A stretch of DNA of 64,000 nucleotides from Gammaproteobacteria bacterium. GTDB lineage: Bacteria > Pseudomonadota > Gammaproteobacteria > Nevskiales > Nevskiaceae. Within the stretch, counting starts at the first letter, position 1, and each line of letters starts with the position of its first letter. This document shows positions 16,219 to 23,133 of the stretch, piece after piece. The notes beneath the pieces are model-generated. The model was given only the letters and a program-made list of their open reading frames with translations. It did no database searches and was not told where the DNA came from. The translations under genes were made by a program, and so were the position numbers. The stretch lies in NCBI GenBank assembly GCA_026398875.1, contig JAPLSB010000004.1:1-64000 (forward strand). The letters run 5' to 3'.

Positions 16219-16971
16219 ATGAACGCACCCGAAATCGCCATCGTCGTCGGCGCTACCGGCGCGATGGGTCAGGTCATCACCCGGCGTCTGGCCTCGCGCG
16301 GCCTGAAAGTGATCGCCGTCGCCCGCAGCGCCGCCAGCGTTGCCGAACTCGCTGCAGGCGATCCGAACATCGTCGCCTGCGTGGCCGACATCGCGTCCGA
16401 CGGCGCGATCGAAGCGATCGGCGCGATGCTCGACGGCCCGGTGCGGATGCTGGTCCACGGTCCGGGTGTGGCCACGGCGGGCGGTGTCGCGAGCGCCCCC
16501 ACCGCCGCCGTCGTCGATGCCGTCAACATCAAGTGCGGCGGTCTGATGCGGCTGGTCCGTGCCGCCGACAACCGCCTGCAGCGTGGATCGCGGATCGTCG
16601 CCATCGGCGGCCATTACGGCTTCGAGCCGACCGCCTACGCCGCGACTGCCGGTGTTGCCAACGCCGCGCTTGCCAATCTGGTGCGCCAGTATTCCTGGGC
16701 CTATGGCGAACGCGGTGTGACCGCCCATCTGGTGGCGCCGGGCCCCGCCGATACCGACCGTCTGCGCCGGGTGGCCACCGGGCGCGGCGAGCGTGACGGC
16801 ATCAGCGCCGACGCGGTGCTCGACCAGATGCGCGCCGAATCGGCGATCGGTGCCTTCACCACGGTCGAGCAGATCGCCTGGGCGATCGAGCTGCTGCTGG
16901 CACCGGAAGCCGATGCGCTGGCCGGCGGTACGCTGTTCATGGATGCCGGACGCCGCAAGGGCCTGCCGTAG
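16219..16971 (+). CDS. Short-chain dehydrogenase/reductase-like protein lacking the catalytic Lys
   Basis: The 250-residue product has the SDR cofactor motif GATGAMGQ near residues 12-19 and the usual length. A Tyr sits at the catalytic position in TAYAATAGVANAAL. The Lys expected four residues later (YxxxK) is Ala, and the preceding catalytic Ser region reads GGHYGFE. Either it is inactive as an oxidoreductase or it uses another mechanism. It is the last gene of the meta operon, 20 bases after the dioxygenase gene. Its role in phenol or cresol metabolism is unknown. Confidence 0.8.
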   Translation: MNAPEIAIVVGATGAMGQVITRRLASRGLKVIAVARSAASVAELAAGDPNIVACVADIASDGAIEAIGAMLDGPVRMLVHGPGVATAGGVASAPTAAVVDAVNIKCGGLMRLVRAADNRLQRGSRIVAIGGHYGFEPTAYAATAGVANAALANLVRQYSWAYGERGVTAHLVAPGPADTDRLRRVATGRGERDGISADAVLDQMRAESAIGAFTTVEQIAWAIELLLAPEADALAGGTLFMDAGRRKGLP

Positions 16972-17004
16972 GCCCTGCATCAAGGCTCGGCCCGACTCGG
17001 CCGC

Positions 17005-17493
17005 TTAGTCGGGTATCGATCCTTCCGGCGGTGCCGCCAGCGGATAGCCGAGGCCCTGGTAATCCCAGCCGCCGAGTTCGAGCCGATTCAGCGAAGCATC
17101 CTGCGGGCTCGCGTAATACGCGCGAATATCCTGGATCAGGCCGCGCGCGCTGTAGCGGTACCACTCGTCGCCTCTGAGCAGCACGCCGGATCGGCGCTTG
17201 AAGTGCGACCACTCGATCGCTGCGCGACGCGTCGCGGCATCGACGATCACCTGGTCGACGGTCCAGTAGGAACCGAGCGTTTCGACCGCCGCCTGCCAGC
17301 GCCTGCCGATGGTCAGCGCACCGCAGAACGGGCCTTCGTACATGCCGGGCGGGAAGTAATGAACGCCATCCGGCTCGAAGTAGGCAGCGATCCGCTCGGC
17401 GTCACCGCTGTTGCAGGCATCGAAGTAGGCGCGGATATGCGCTTCGATGCCGGCGGCGGTCAGTTCGGCGAACACCGGGGCGGTATCGGTCAC
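17005..17493 (-). CDS. NTF2-like/SnoaL-type protein
   Basis: The 162-residue protein has the cone-shaped NTF2-like pattern: IEAHIRAYFDACNSGDAERIAAYFEPDGV, then a GPFCGALTIGRRW turn and a final sheet with RGDEWYRYSARGLIQDIRAYY. Members include SnoaL cyclases, limonene epoxide hydrolase-like enzymes and many non-enzymatic binders. The start is GTG at 17491-17493, seven bases after the phenol hydroxylase reductase stop. It is therefore the distal gene of the phenol hydroxylase operon. The function is unknown. Confidence 0.8.
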   Translation of the reverse strand: MTDTAPVFAELTAAGIEAHIRAYFDACNSGDAERIAAYFEPDGVHYFPPGMYEGPFCGALTIGRRWQAAVETLGSYWTVDQVIVDAATRRAAIEWSHFKRRSGVLLRGDEWYRYSARGLIQDIRAYYASPQDASLNRLELGGWDYQGLGYPLAAPPEGSIPD

Positions 17494-17500
17494 GGCGGGC

Positions 17501-18556
17501 TCAGATCTTCCGGAACAGCGGGCTGCGCACCTGCTGGGCATCGGCCGCCGACAGGAACTTCTCCTGGTAGATGTCGCGCTCGAACAGCCGGCCCTGCATC
17601 AAGGTGGTGATGCAGGCGTCGATCATCAGCGGCGGGCCGCACAGATAGGCCGTGTGGCCGCGGAAGTCATTGCCGAAGTGCGCCTTGGCGGCGTCGTGGA
17701 CGAAGCCGCGGAAGCCCGACCAGTCACTGCCCTCGGGCTCGTTCGACAGCGCCGGCACATAGGTGAAGTTCGGGTACTGCTGGCTCAGTGCGGTGAATTC
17801 GTCGTGGTAATACAGCTCCGCTTTCACGCGCTGGCCGTAGACCAGCGTGATCGGCTCGGTACTGCCCGCTTCGAGCAGGTCGAGAATCATGCTGCGCGGG
17901 CTCGACAAGCCCGAGCCACCGGCCATGAACAGGCTCGGGCTGTGCGCCGACTTGCGGACGAAGAAGCGGCCATAAGGGCCTGCGATGCGGACGCGATCGC
18001 CGAGCTTCAGCTCGTTGTGCAGCCAGGCCGTGCCGACGCCGCCGGGCACGATGCGCACGTTCAGCTCGATCTCGGTTCCGGTTGCAGGCGGATTGGCCAG
18101 CGAGAACGGCCGGCTGAAGCCGTGTTCGCCGATGCTGACGTTGACGTACTGGCCAGCCTGGAAATGCATCGCCTCGTCGAGCCTGATCCAGATGCCCTTG
18201 ATCGTCGGCGTCAGATCTTCGATGCGGCTGACCGTGCCTTCGAAGTCGCGGACCTTGATGATCTCGGCGTCCGGTTCCTCGTCGATGTCGGCTTCGATGG
18301 TGACGTCGGATTGCAGCGTCGCGCAGCAGGCCAGCGTCTTCTTCTCGTCGCGCTCGAAGTCCATAAGCGCGAACGGCGAGGCCTCGCCATGCTCGATGTC
18401 GCCATCGACGACCTGCACCTTGCAGGTCGCGCACAAGCCATGGCAGCAGGCGTGCGGCAGCCAGATCCCGGCGCGCAGGCAGGCGTCGAGTATGGTCTGG
18501 TCATCCTCGACCGTAATGGTCTGGCCGAGTGGCTCAATGGTCAGTTCGTACGACAT
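17501..18556 (-). CDS. dmpP: Phenol hydroxylase reductase component P5
   Basis: The 351-residue flavoprotein transfers electrons from NADH to the di-iron oxygenase. An N-terminal plant-type [2Fe-2S] domain has Cys38, 42, 45 and 77 (CHGLCATC and ACCATL). The FAD domain carries RPFSLANPP, and the NAD domain carries MAGGSGLSSPRSM and YLCGPPLMIDA. The start MSYELTIEPLGQ at 18554-18556 gives the usual length. Repeat R3 separates it from the P4 gene upstream. Confidence 0.95.
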   Translation of the reverse strand: MSYELTIEPLGQTITVEDDQTILDACLRAGIWLPHACCHGLCATCKVQVVDGDIEHGEASPFALMDFERDEKKTLACCATLQSDVTIEADIDEEPDAEIIKVRDFEGTVSRIEDLTPTIKGIWIRLDEAMHFQAGQYVNVSIGEHGFSRPFSLANPPATGTEIELNVRIVPGGVGTAWLHNELKLGDRVRIAGPYGRFFVRKSAHSPSLFMAGGSGLSSPRSMILDLLEAGSTEPITLVYGQRVKAELYYHDEFTALSQQYPNFTYVPALSNEPEGSDWSGFRGFVHDAAKAHFGNDFRGHTAYLCGPPLMIDACITTLMQGRLFERDIYQEKFLSAADAQQVRSPLFRKI

Positions 18557-18587
18557 ATGCGTTGGAGTACAGATCAAGAATTAACAG

Positions 18588-18695
18588 CTCCAGGGCACAA
18601 AGGCACAAAGGTGAAAAGCAAGGACACGACGAAAATCCTTATGCCTTTCTTTGTGTCCTCGTCTTTGCTGTTCTTCGTGCCTTTGCGTCCCGGAG
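18588..18695. repeat. Hairpin repeat R3, inside the phenol hydroxylase operon
   Basis: CTCCAGGGCACAAAGGCAC at 18588-18606 pairs with the reverse complement of GTGCCTTTGCGTCCCGGAG at 18677-18695, with three mismatches. The CACAAAGGCACAAAGG core is a diverged form of the arms in R1 and R2, changed compensatorily or by transition. It lies between the P4 and P5 genes, so it is transcribed within the operon. Confidence 0.75.
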
Positions 18696-18723
18696 TTTTA
18701 GTCCAGCCATGAACAACGACTGA

Positions 18724-19089
18724 TCAGCAAACCGCGTTGCCACCGACGCCATTCAGCCCCGGCGTGCGGAAGCTGATCGTGGTCTTGTGGCCGATGCCGT
18801 TGTCGGTCAGCGACTTCGCAAGATCCGGCTTGAACGGACCTTTCGAGGTCTTCCACTCGACAGCGTTCCAGTCGATCTGCTTGAAGTTCGGATGGGCGCC
18901 GAAGATGCCCGGCAGCACGCCGTCGATCAGCGCGCCGAACGGCATCGCCGGCGGCAGCGGCACGCACATCGGCCAGGCAAACATCAGATGCTTTTCCCAG
19001 TGGATGTTGACGATCTGGTTGCCGTGAAACTTCTCGACACCGTCCTTGAAGTCGCCGTGGTAGTCCGGCGTGATGGCCTTGATGGGCAT
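18724..19089 (-). CDS. dmpO: Phenol hydroxylase component P4
   Basis: The 121-residue protein matches the P4 subunit of multicomponent phenol hydroxylases, the small gamma chain of the (alpha beta gamma)2 oxygenase. It shows MPIKAITPDYHGDFKDGVEK, the HWEKHLMFAWPMCVPLPP segment and a GPFKPDLAKSLTDNG region. It begins 25 bases after the inserted tautomerase gene. Confidence 0.93.
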   Translation of the reverse strand: MPIKAITPDYHGDFKDGVEKFHGNQIVNIHWEKHLMFAWPMCVPLPPAMPFGALIDGVLPGIFGAHPNFKQIDWNAVEWKTSKGPFKPDLAKSLTDNGIGHKTTISFRTPGLNGVGGNAVC

Positions 19090-19114
19090 GATGGTTTTCC
19101 TCAGGTTCTGTGGT

Positions 19115-19549
19115 TCAGGCGGTCGCTGCGCGCGCCGCGATTTCTGCAGCCCGGCGCACGCTGGCCGGCACGCCACCGATGCCCCAGCGATCCGGATGCA
19201 CTTCGTCGATCTGCACGCGGATGCGCTCGGCATTGGCGCCGAGCACGCGCGCGACGACGGCGGTCATCTCGGCAATCAGCTGGTGATGCTGCTCGACCGG
19301 TCGGCCCTGCAGCAGCACCATGCGAATGAACGGCATCTCGACCTCGGCGCGGCTGACCGTCTGCAGCACCTCGTCGCCGGGCTGGCCGGACAGGCCCCAG
19401 AGCGCCGGCTCCACTTCGGTGACCCAGACTTCGAGCCGATCCTTCGGAGCGCCGATGATCCGGGCCAGCGTGTCCGAGCACGCCACGACCAGCTGCTTGA
19501 GCGTGGCCAGCGGGTGCCCTTTCAGGACGATGACATTGCAGACTGGCAT
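19115..19549 (-). CDS. Tandem (fused) tautomerase-superfamily protein in the phenol hydroxylase operon
   Basis: The 144-residue protein is two 4-oxalocrotonate-tautomerase-like units in one chain. Unit 1 starts MPVCNVIVLKG. Unit 2 starts at Met72-Pro73 (MPFIRMVLLQGR). Each ends in a parallel VWVTEVEPALWG / VQIDEVHPDRWG segment. Relative to 4-OT, unit 2 keeps Arg11 and Arg39 equivalents (R83, R111), but its Pro73 is internal. Unit 1 has the free N-terminal Pro2 but lacks both Arg (H12, E40). Both have Trp where 4-OT has Phe50. A composite active site is possible. The gene is embedded between P3 (15 bases) and P4 (25 bases) of the hydroxylase, so it should be co-expressed with it. Confidence 0.85.
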   Translation of the reverse strand: MPVCNVIVLKGHPLATLKQLVVACSDTLARIIGAPKDRLEVWVTEVEPALWGLSGQPGDEVLQTVSRAEVEMPFIRMVLLQGRPVEQHHQLIAEMTAVVARVLGANAERIRVQIDEVHPDRWGIGGVPASVRRAAEIAARAATA

Positions 19550-19564
19550 CGATCGCGCTCCGTC

Positions 19565-21196
19565 TCAGCCGGCCTTGCGGGCCGTGACATCGGCCGTGCT
19601 CGCGGTATCGCGAACCGCGTCGGTGTACGCGCCTTCATGAATGTTGGCCGGACGCGAAGTCCACTTTTCCCAGTTGGTGGCATCGGCGCTGCCCTTGAAG
19701 TCGCCGTTGTCGACACCGGGCTTGATGCCCATGTAACGCAGGGCCTCAACCATCGGGTTGAAGTCCGGTGCGGTCGGATCGACACCCGGCAGGAAGCAGT
19801 TGCCCTGGTAGATCTGGTGCACCGGCAGCCAGGCGTGCACGTACTTCTCCGGCGTGTCGTCGAAGATGTCCTTGCAGCCGTCCGAACACATGTGGAAGGT
19901 CTGGCCCTGGTACTCGCTTTCGCGCAGGCTCAAGGTGGTCGGATCGCCGGACTCGGTGAACAGGCACGGCCACTGGCAGACCTGGCAGAGCTGCGGCAAC
20001 GTCGAGTTCTTGAACGGCGTGCCGGCCGCTTCCTGGGCCTTCCAGTATTCGTAGCGCGGGCGGTAGTACTGGTCGAACGTGTCCGGATACTTCTCCGACA
20101 TCCAGGCCATTTCCTCATCGGACGGCAGCCACATCTGGAAGCCGACGGCATCGCGGTTGGCGTAGAACACGCTCCACATCTGGTGGGCGACATGGCCCTT
20201 CTCGGCGATCGTCTCCGGCGCGCGCTTCGGCGGCTTGATGCCGTAGCGGGCAAGGTCGGCGAACAAGGCGCCGCCGTTCTGCTCGTAGTAGATCTCCCAG
20301 GCCTCGTTCCAGGCCATGACCCGCTTCGGCAGCATGTAATCCATCATCGTCGCCAGGAGCGACAGCAGGCGGTAGCCACGCCAGAACCACTTGTCGATCC
20401 ACTTCTGCACCAGCGGCACATTGGCCGGATCCTGTTCGAGCAGGAACTTGATGACTTCGATGCCCAGCGTCATGTGCCGCGCTTCATCGCTCTGTGCCGA
20501 GAAACCGAAGCTGACGGTGGCCATGTCGCCGTTGAATGCCGCACCCGACATCCACGGCATGAACGCGAGATTGGTCAGCACGTACTCGAACGCGAAGCTG
20601 ATCGCGACGATGAACTCGAACGGGCCGGAGGTCACCGCATCTTCGAAGAACGACTTCGGAATCGACAGGTACCAGACCCGATCGAACTGGTACGGGAACT
20701 CGTTCATGCCCGTGAAGTACTTCGCGTACTGGCTGATCGTGTGGATCTGCGTGGTCGCGTGGCGAAGTTCATCGAGCGACTGCATCTGCGCCGCGATGCG
20801 CGGACCGACGCCGGGGAACTCGCGCGCCAGCATGTTGAAGCCGCGGTGGCTGTCGTACTCCAGTTCGGTGATGCCGTTGATGAACACCTTCAGTGCCTGC
20901 ACATAACGGGCATCGGTGACATTGAACTGGCCGTTGTGCTGCTGGAACGCATCGACGATCGCGTAGAGCTTGCGCTCCTTCTCGCCCTGGTATTTCCAGT
21001 AGGCGTCCATGGTCAGCCGGAACGGGTCTTCCCACTTGTCCCAGTCATGGATCACGACACCTTCGAAGTCGACGTTGCGGAAGATGTCTTCCTTCTTTTC
21101 GTAGCTCGGCTCCCAGCCGAGCCCGCGCGTCAGCAGCGCGTAGTTTTCCTTCAGGTTGAGCTTCTTCGCGGGCTTTGCGTTGCCTTCGGCGGCCAT
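19565..21196 (-). CDS. dmpN: Phenol hydroxylase alpha subunit P3 (di-iron)
   Basis: The 543-residue catalytic subunit hydroxylates phenol to catechol. The carboxylate-bridged di-iron ligands are visible as Glu111 in GITELEYD, E143-x2-H146 in LDELRHA, Glu204 in SFAFEYV and E238-x2-H241 in SDEARHM. A later Cys-rich segment (CQVCQWPCLF, HMCSDGCKDIF) is the zinc-like structural site seen in phenol hydroxylase alpha chains. The protein is slightly longer than DmpN because of a C-terminal extension (VTARKAG end). It lies 43 bases after the P2 gene. Confidence 0.95.
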   Translation of the reverse strand: MAAEGNAKPAKKLNLKENYALLTRGLGWEPSYEKKEDIFRNVDFEGVVIHDWDKWEDPFRLTMDAYWKYQGEKERKLYAIVDAFQQHNGQFNVTDARYVQALKVFINGITELEYDSHRGFNMLAREFPGVGPRIAAQMQSLDELRHATTQIHTISQYAKYFTGMNEFPYQFDRVWYLSIPKSFFEDAVTSGPFEFIVAISFAFEYVLTNLAFMPWMSGAAFNGDMATVSFGFSAQSDEARHMTLGIEVIKFLLEQDPANVPLVQKWIDKWFWRGYRLLSLLATMMDYMLPKRVMAWNEAWEIYYEQNGGALFADLARYGIKPPKRAPETIAEKGHVAHQMWSVFYANRDAVGFQMWLPSDEEMAWMSEKYPDTFDQYYRPRYEYWKAQEAAGTPFKNSTLPQLCQVCQWPCLFTESGDPTTLSLRESEYQGQTFHMCSDGCKDIFDDTPEKYVHAWLPVHQIYQGNCFLPGVDPTAPDFNPMVEALRYMGIKPGVDNGDFKGSADATNWEKWTSRPANIHEGAYTDAVRDTASTADVTARKAG

Positions 21197-21239
21197 GGTG
21201 TTTCTCCTTCAGAAGTTTGGATGCAAGCAGGAAGCGGAT

Positions 21240-21527
21240 TCAGTGGGTCTTCCACTCGAGCACGAACTCGTCGTCGGACTCGTCGACATTGCCGGCAATC
21301 GAAATCATGTTGATCTGGATTTCGCGCAGGTCGAAGTCGCGGCCCAGGTGCTCCTCGACGGTCTCGCGGCGGATCACCAGACGTCCGGGGCAATCGATCT
21401 TCACCATCGCCGGATAGTCGTGGACTATGGCGTTCGGGTTGTCCTGGCGAATCGCGTCGATGATCGGCAGCGTGTCGTTGTTGGCCTGCAGCGCGATGAA
21501 CACCGGCTGGGTGCTGGTGGTTGCCAT
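21240..21527 (-). CDS. dmpM: Phenol hydroxylase regulatory/effector component P2
   Basis: The 95-residue cofactor-free effector protein is homologous to MmoB and DmpM. It carries VFIALQANNDTLPIIDAI, the conserved MVKIDCPGRLVIRRETVEE middle, and EIQINMISIAGNVDESDDEF at the end. It binds the oxygenase to permit turnover. It follows the P1 stop by one base. Confidence 0.95.
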   Translation of the reverse strand: MATTSTQPVFIALQANNDTLPIIDAIRQDNPNAIVHDYPAMVKIDCPGRLVIRRETVEEHLGRDFDLREIQINMISIAGNVDESDDEFVLEWKTH

Positions 21528-21528
21528 G

Positions 21529-22524
21529 TCAGAGGCTCAGGCCGAGCTTGGCGGCGCGCGCATCAAGCGCTGCGAGCACGCTGGCCAGCGCATCGTCGGC
21601 CTGGTTGCCGAGCACCCGCTGCACGATCGGCTGCAGCGCCGGCGCAAGGCGGTTGCGCCAGGTCTGCACCCAGCCGGAGATCAGCGCCTTGTTTTCAGCA
21701 CTGTCCGCAGCTGCGGTCTTGATCACCGCATCGATCCACTTCGCGGTTTCCTCGTACCAGCGCAGCAGGTGATCGTTCAGCGACGACAGCGCCGAACTGC
21801 CACCGCCGCCGAGCGCGCCATCGATGTGCTGGTAGAACAGCGGGTAGACCAGCGCATCGGCCACCAGCAGCTGGGCGACGAACACTTCGAACCAGTCGCG
21901 GGTGACGAACAACCGCTCCACTTCGCGGCGCAGCGGCTGCCAGTCGGGGTGGTCGGTCCACAGCGCCTGCGCGGCCAGCAGCGCATCGCCGCTGTTGCCG
22001 TCGATCAGCAGGCCGATCCGCGAAATGTGCTGCGCCATGCCGAGACGGTCGGCGGTGTTCATCATCGCCGGCGACGTGATCGCGGTGCCGTAGCCATAGG
22101 CCGCGACATGGGCGCTGTTGGTGTTCGCACCCCATTCGTAATGCCGCAGCGGCACGATTGCGTGAATGATCCGCTCGCGGGCGTCCTGCGACAGGCTGCG
22201 CAGCAGATCGCGCTTCTCGACGAAATCCAGCGTCCGGTCGATCGCGTCCTGCTGCTTGGCGCGCGTCGTCGTGTAGTTGCCGTAGTAGAACTGGCGCGGG
22301 TCCTTCAGCGCGTACCAGTCCTTCATCACCACGGCGGTGCGGCGCGCATCGAACATCTCGCGCGTCGGGTCCCACAGCGGCTTGTAGTGGAAGTTGGCGG
22401 TCGACTGGATGTCGTAGGTCGCTTCCTGATAACGCGTCGCCGGCTTGTCGCCGAAACGGCGCTGCAGATGGCCAAAGCTGTTGGTGAGCGGCTTGACGCC
22501 CTTGGTGCGGATTTCGACGGACAT
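21529..22524 (-). CDS. dmpL: Phenol hydroxylase beta subunit P1
   Basis: The 331-residue helical protein is the non-catalytic beta chain of the oxygenase. It begins MSVEIRTKGVKPLTNSFGHL, has the PRQFYYGNYTTTRAKQQDAI and WGANTNSAHVAAYGYG regions, and has the usual length. Translation is tightly coupled to P2. Confidence 0.95.
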   Translation of the reverse strand: MSVEIRTKGVKPLTNSFGHLQRRFGDKPATRYQEATYDIQSTANFHYKPLWDPTREMFDARRTAVVMKDWYALKDPRQFYYGNYTTTRAKQQDAIDRTLDFVEKRDLLRSLSQDARERIIHAIVPLRHYEWGANTNSAHVAAYGYGTAITSPAMMNTADRLGMAQHISRIGLLIDGNSGDALLAAQALWTDHPDWQPLRREVERLFVTRDWFEVFVAQLLVADALVYPLFYQHIDGALGGGGSSALSSLNDHLLRWYEETAKWIDAVIKTAAADSAENKALISGWVQTWRNRLAPALQPIVQRVLGNQADDALASVLAALDARAAKLGLSL

Positions 22525-22548
22525 GCGCTTCTCCTCGCGTGTTCTTGG

Positions 22549-22818
22549 TTATTCGGTGACGCCGGGCTGGCCGTAACGCCACTTCAGGGCTTCGCGATCG
22601 ATCTGCGCGGCCTGGGCATCGTTGAGATGGACGACGTGGTTGGACGCGCAGAACTCCTGATAGGCGAGCAGCGGCATGATCAGTTCGCAGGACAGCTGCG
22701 GATCGCCGATCGCGAAATCGAAGATCACGAAGCCGTCGTCGCGCTGCTCACGCAGACGCACGTAGCGTTGTTGTGCATCGGGCGCGCTGCGCTCGGCATG
22801 CAGGGAAACCACGGTCAT
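22549..22818 (-). CDS. dmpK: Phenol hydroxylase assembly component P0
   Basis: The 89-residue protein heads the hydroxylase operon. It is homologous to DmpK, which assists assembly of the active oxygenase: RYVRLREQRDDGFVIFDFAI, then LIMPLLAYQEFCASNHVVHL and a terminal DREALKWRYG. The ATG at 22816-22818 is chosen because GGAGAG lies at the right distance; an in-frame ATG six codons upstream is less well placed. Confidence 0.92.
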   Translation of the reverse strand: MTVVSLHAERSAPDAQQRYVRLREQRDDGFVIFDFAIGDPQLSCELIMPLLAYQEFCASNHVVHLNDAQAAQIDREALKWRYGQPGVTE

Positions 22819-22865
22819 CGCTCTCTCCAGTCGCATTGCGCGGCCCGCCTGCGGCGAGTCCGGTA

Positions 22866-22883
22866 GTCAGGTCTTGGCCTGAC
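22866..22883 (-). other. 5' UTR hairpin of the phenol hydroxylase transcript
   Basis: GTCAGG-N6-CCTGAC is a perfect six-base inverted repeat. It begins only a few bases downstream of the start site predicted from the sigma-54 promoter. In the mRNA it would cap the 5' end of the dmpK leader, about 50 bases before the start codon. Its function is unknown; 5' hairpins often protect from RNase E. Confidence 0.5.
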
Positions 22884-22899
22884 GTCATGCCTGCGAAAT

Positions 22900-22915
22900 T
22901 GCATCGAGCGTGCCA
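22900..22915 (-). promoter_or_regulatory. Sigma-54 promoter of the phenol hydroxylase operon
   Basis: On the minus strand the sequence reads TGGCAC-GCTCG-ATGCA, one mismatch from the TGGCAC-N5-TTGCA consensus. The invariant GG (-24) and GC (-12) are separated by exactly ten bases. The predicted start is near 22889, giving a leader of about 70 bases before dmpK. Confidence 0.85.
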
Positions 22916-23036
22916 GCCTTCGGCCGACGCCGGATGCGCCGAGTCCGCCGTCTTCAAGTCACTGAACCGATTGCGATTGATGGGATATCGAGGGCGTTTG
23001 TCGCCGCGCGCCCGCAGGCTCTGGACGGACAGCGCA

Positions 23037-23107
23037 TTGATGATTTGATCAATTCATTCGCCATCCGCATCAGCAGATTTGATCAAAGCGATTAATCTTC
23101 TGATCAA
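23037..23107. promoter_or_regulatory. Upstream activator sites for the DmpR-like regulator
   Basis: TTGATGATTTGATCAA at 23037-23052 matches the DmpR/XylR-family site TTGATCAATTGATCAA at 14 of 16 bases. A second cluster, TTGATCAAAGCGATTAATC (23079-23097) and TTAATCTTCTGATCAA (23092-23107), holds further half-sites. They lie about 120-190 bases upstream of the sigma-54 promoter, the normal spacing for looping. They also lie just in front of the regulator gene's own start, so they could mediate autoregulation. Confidence 0.8.
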
Positions 23108-23133
23108 GCCCTTGCGTTGACCGAGCCCCGATC

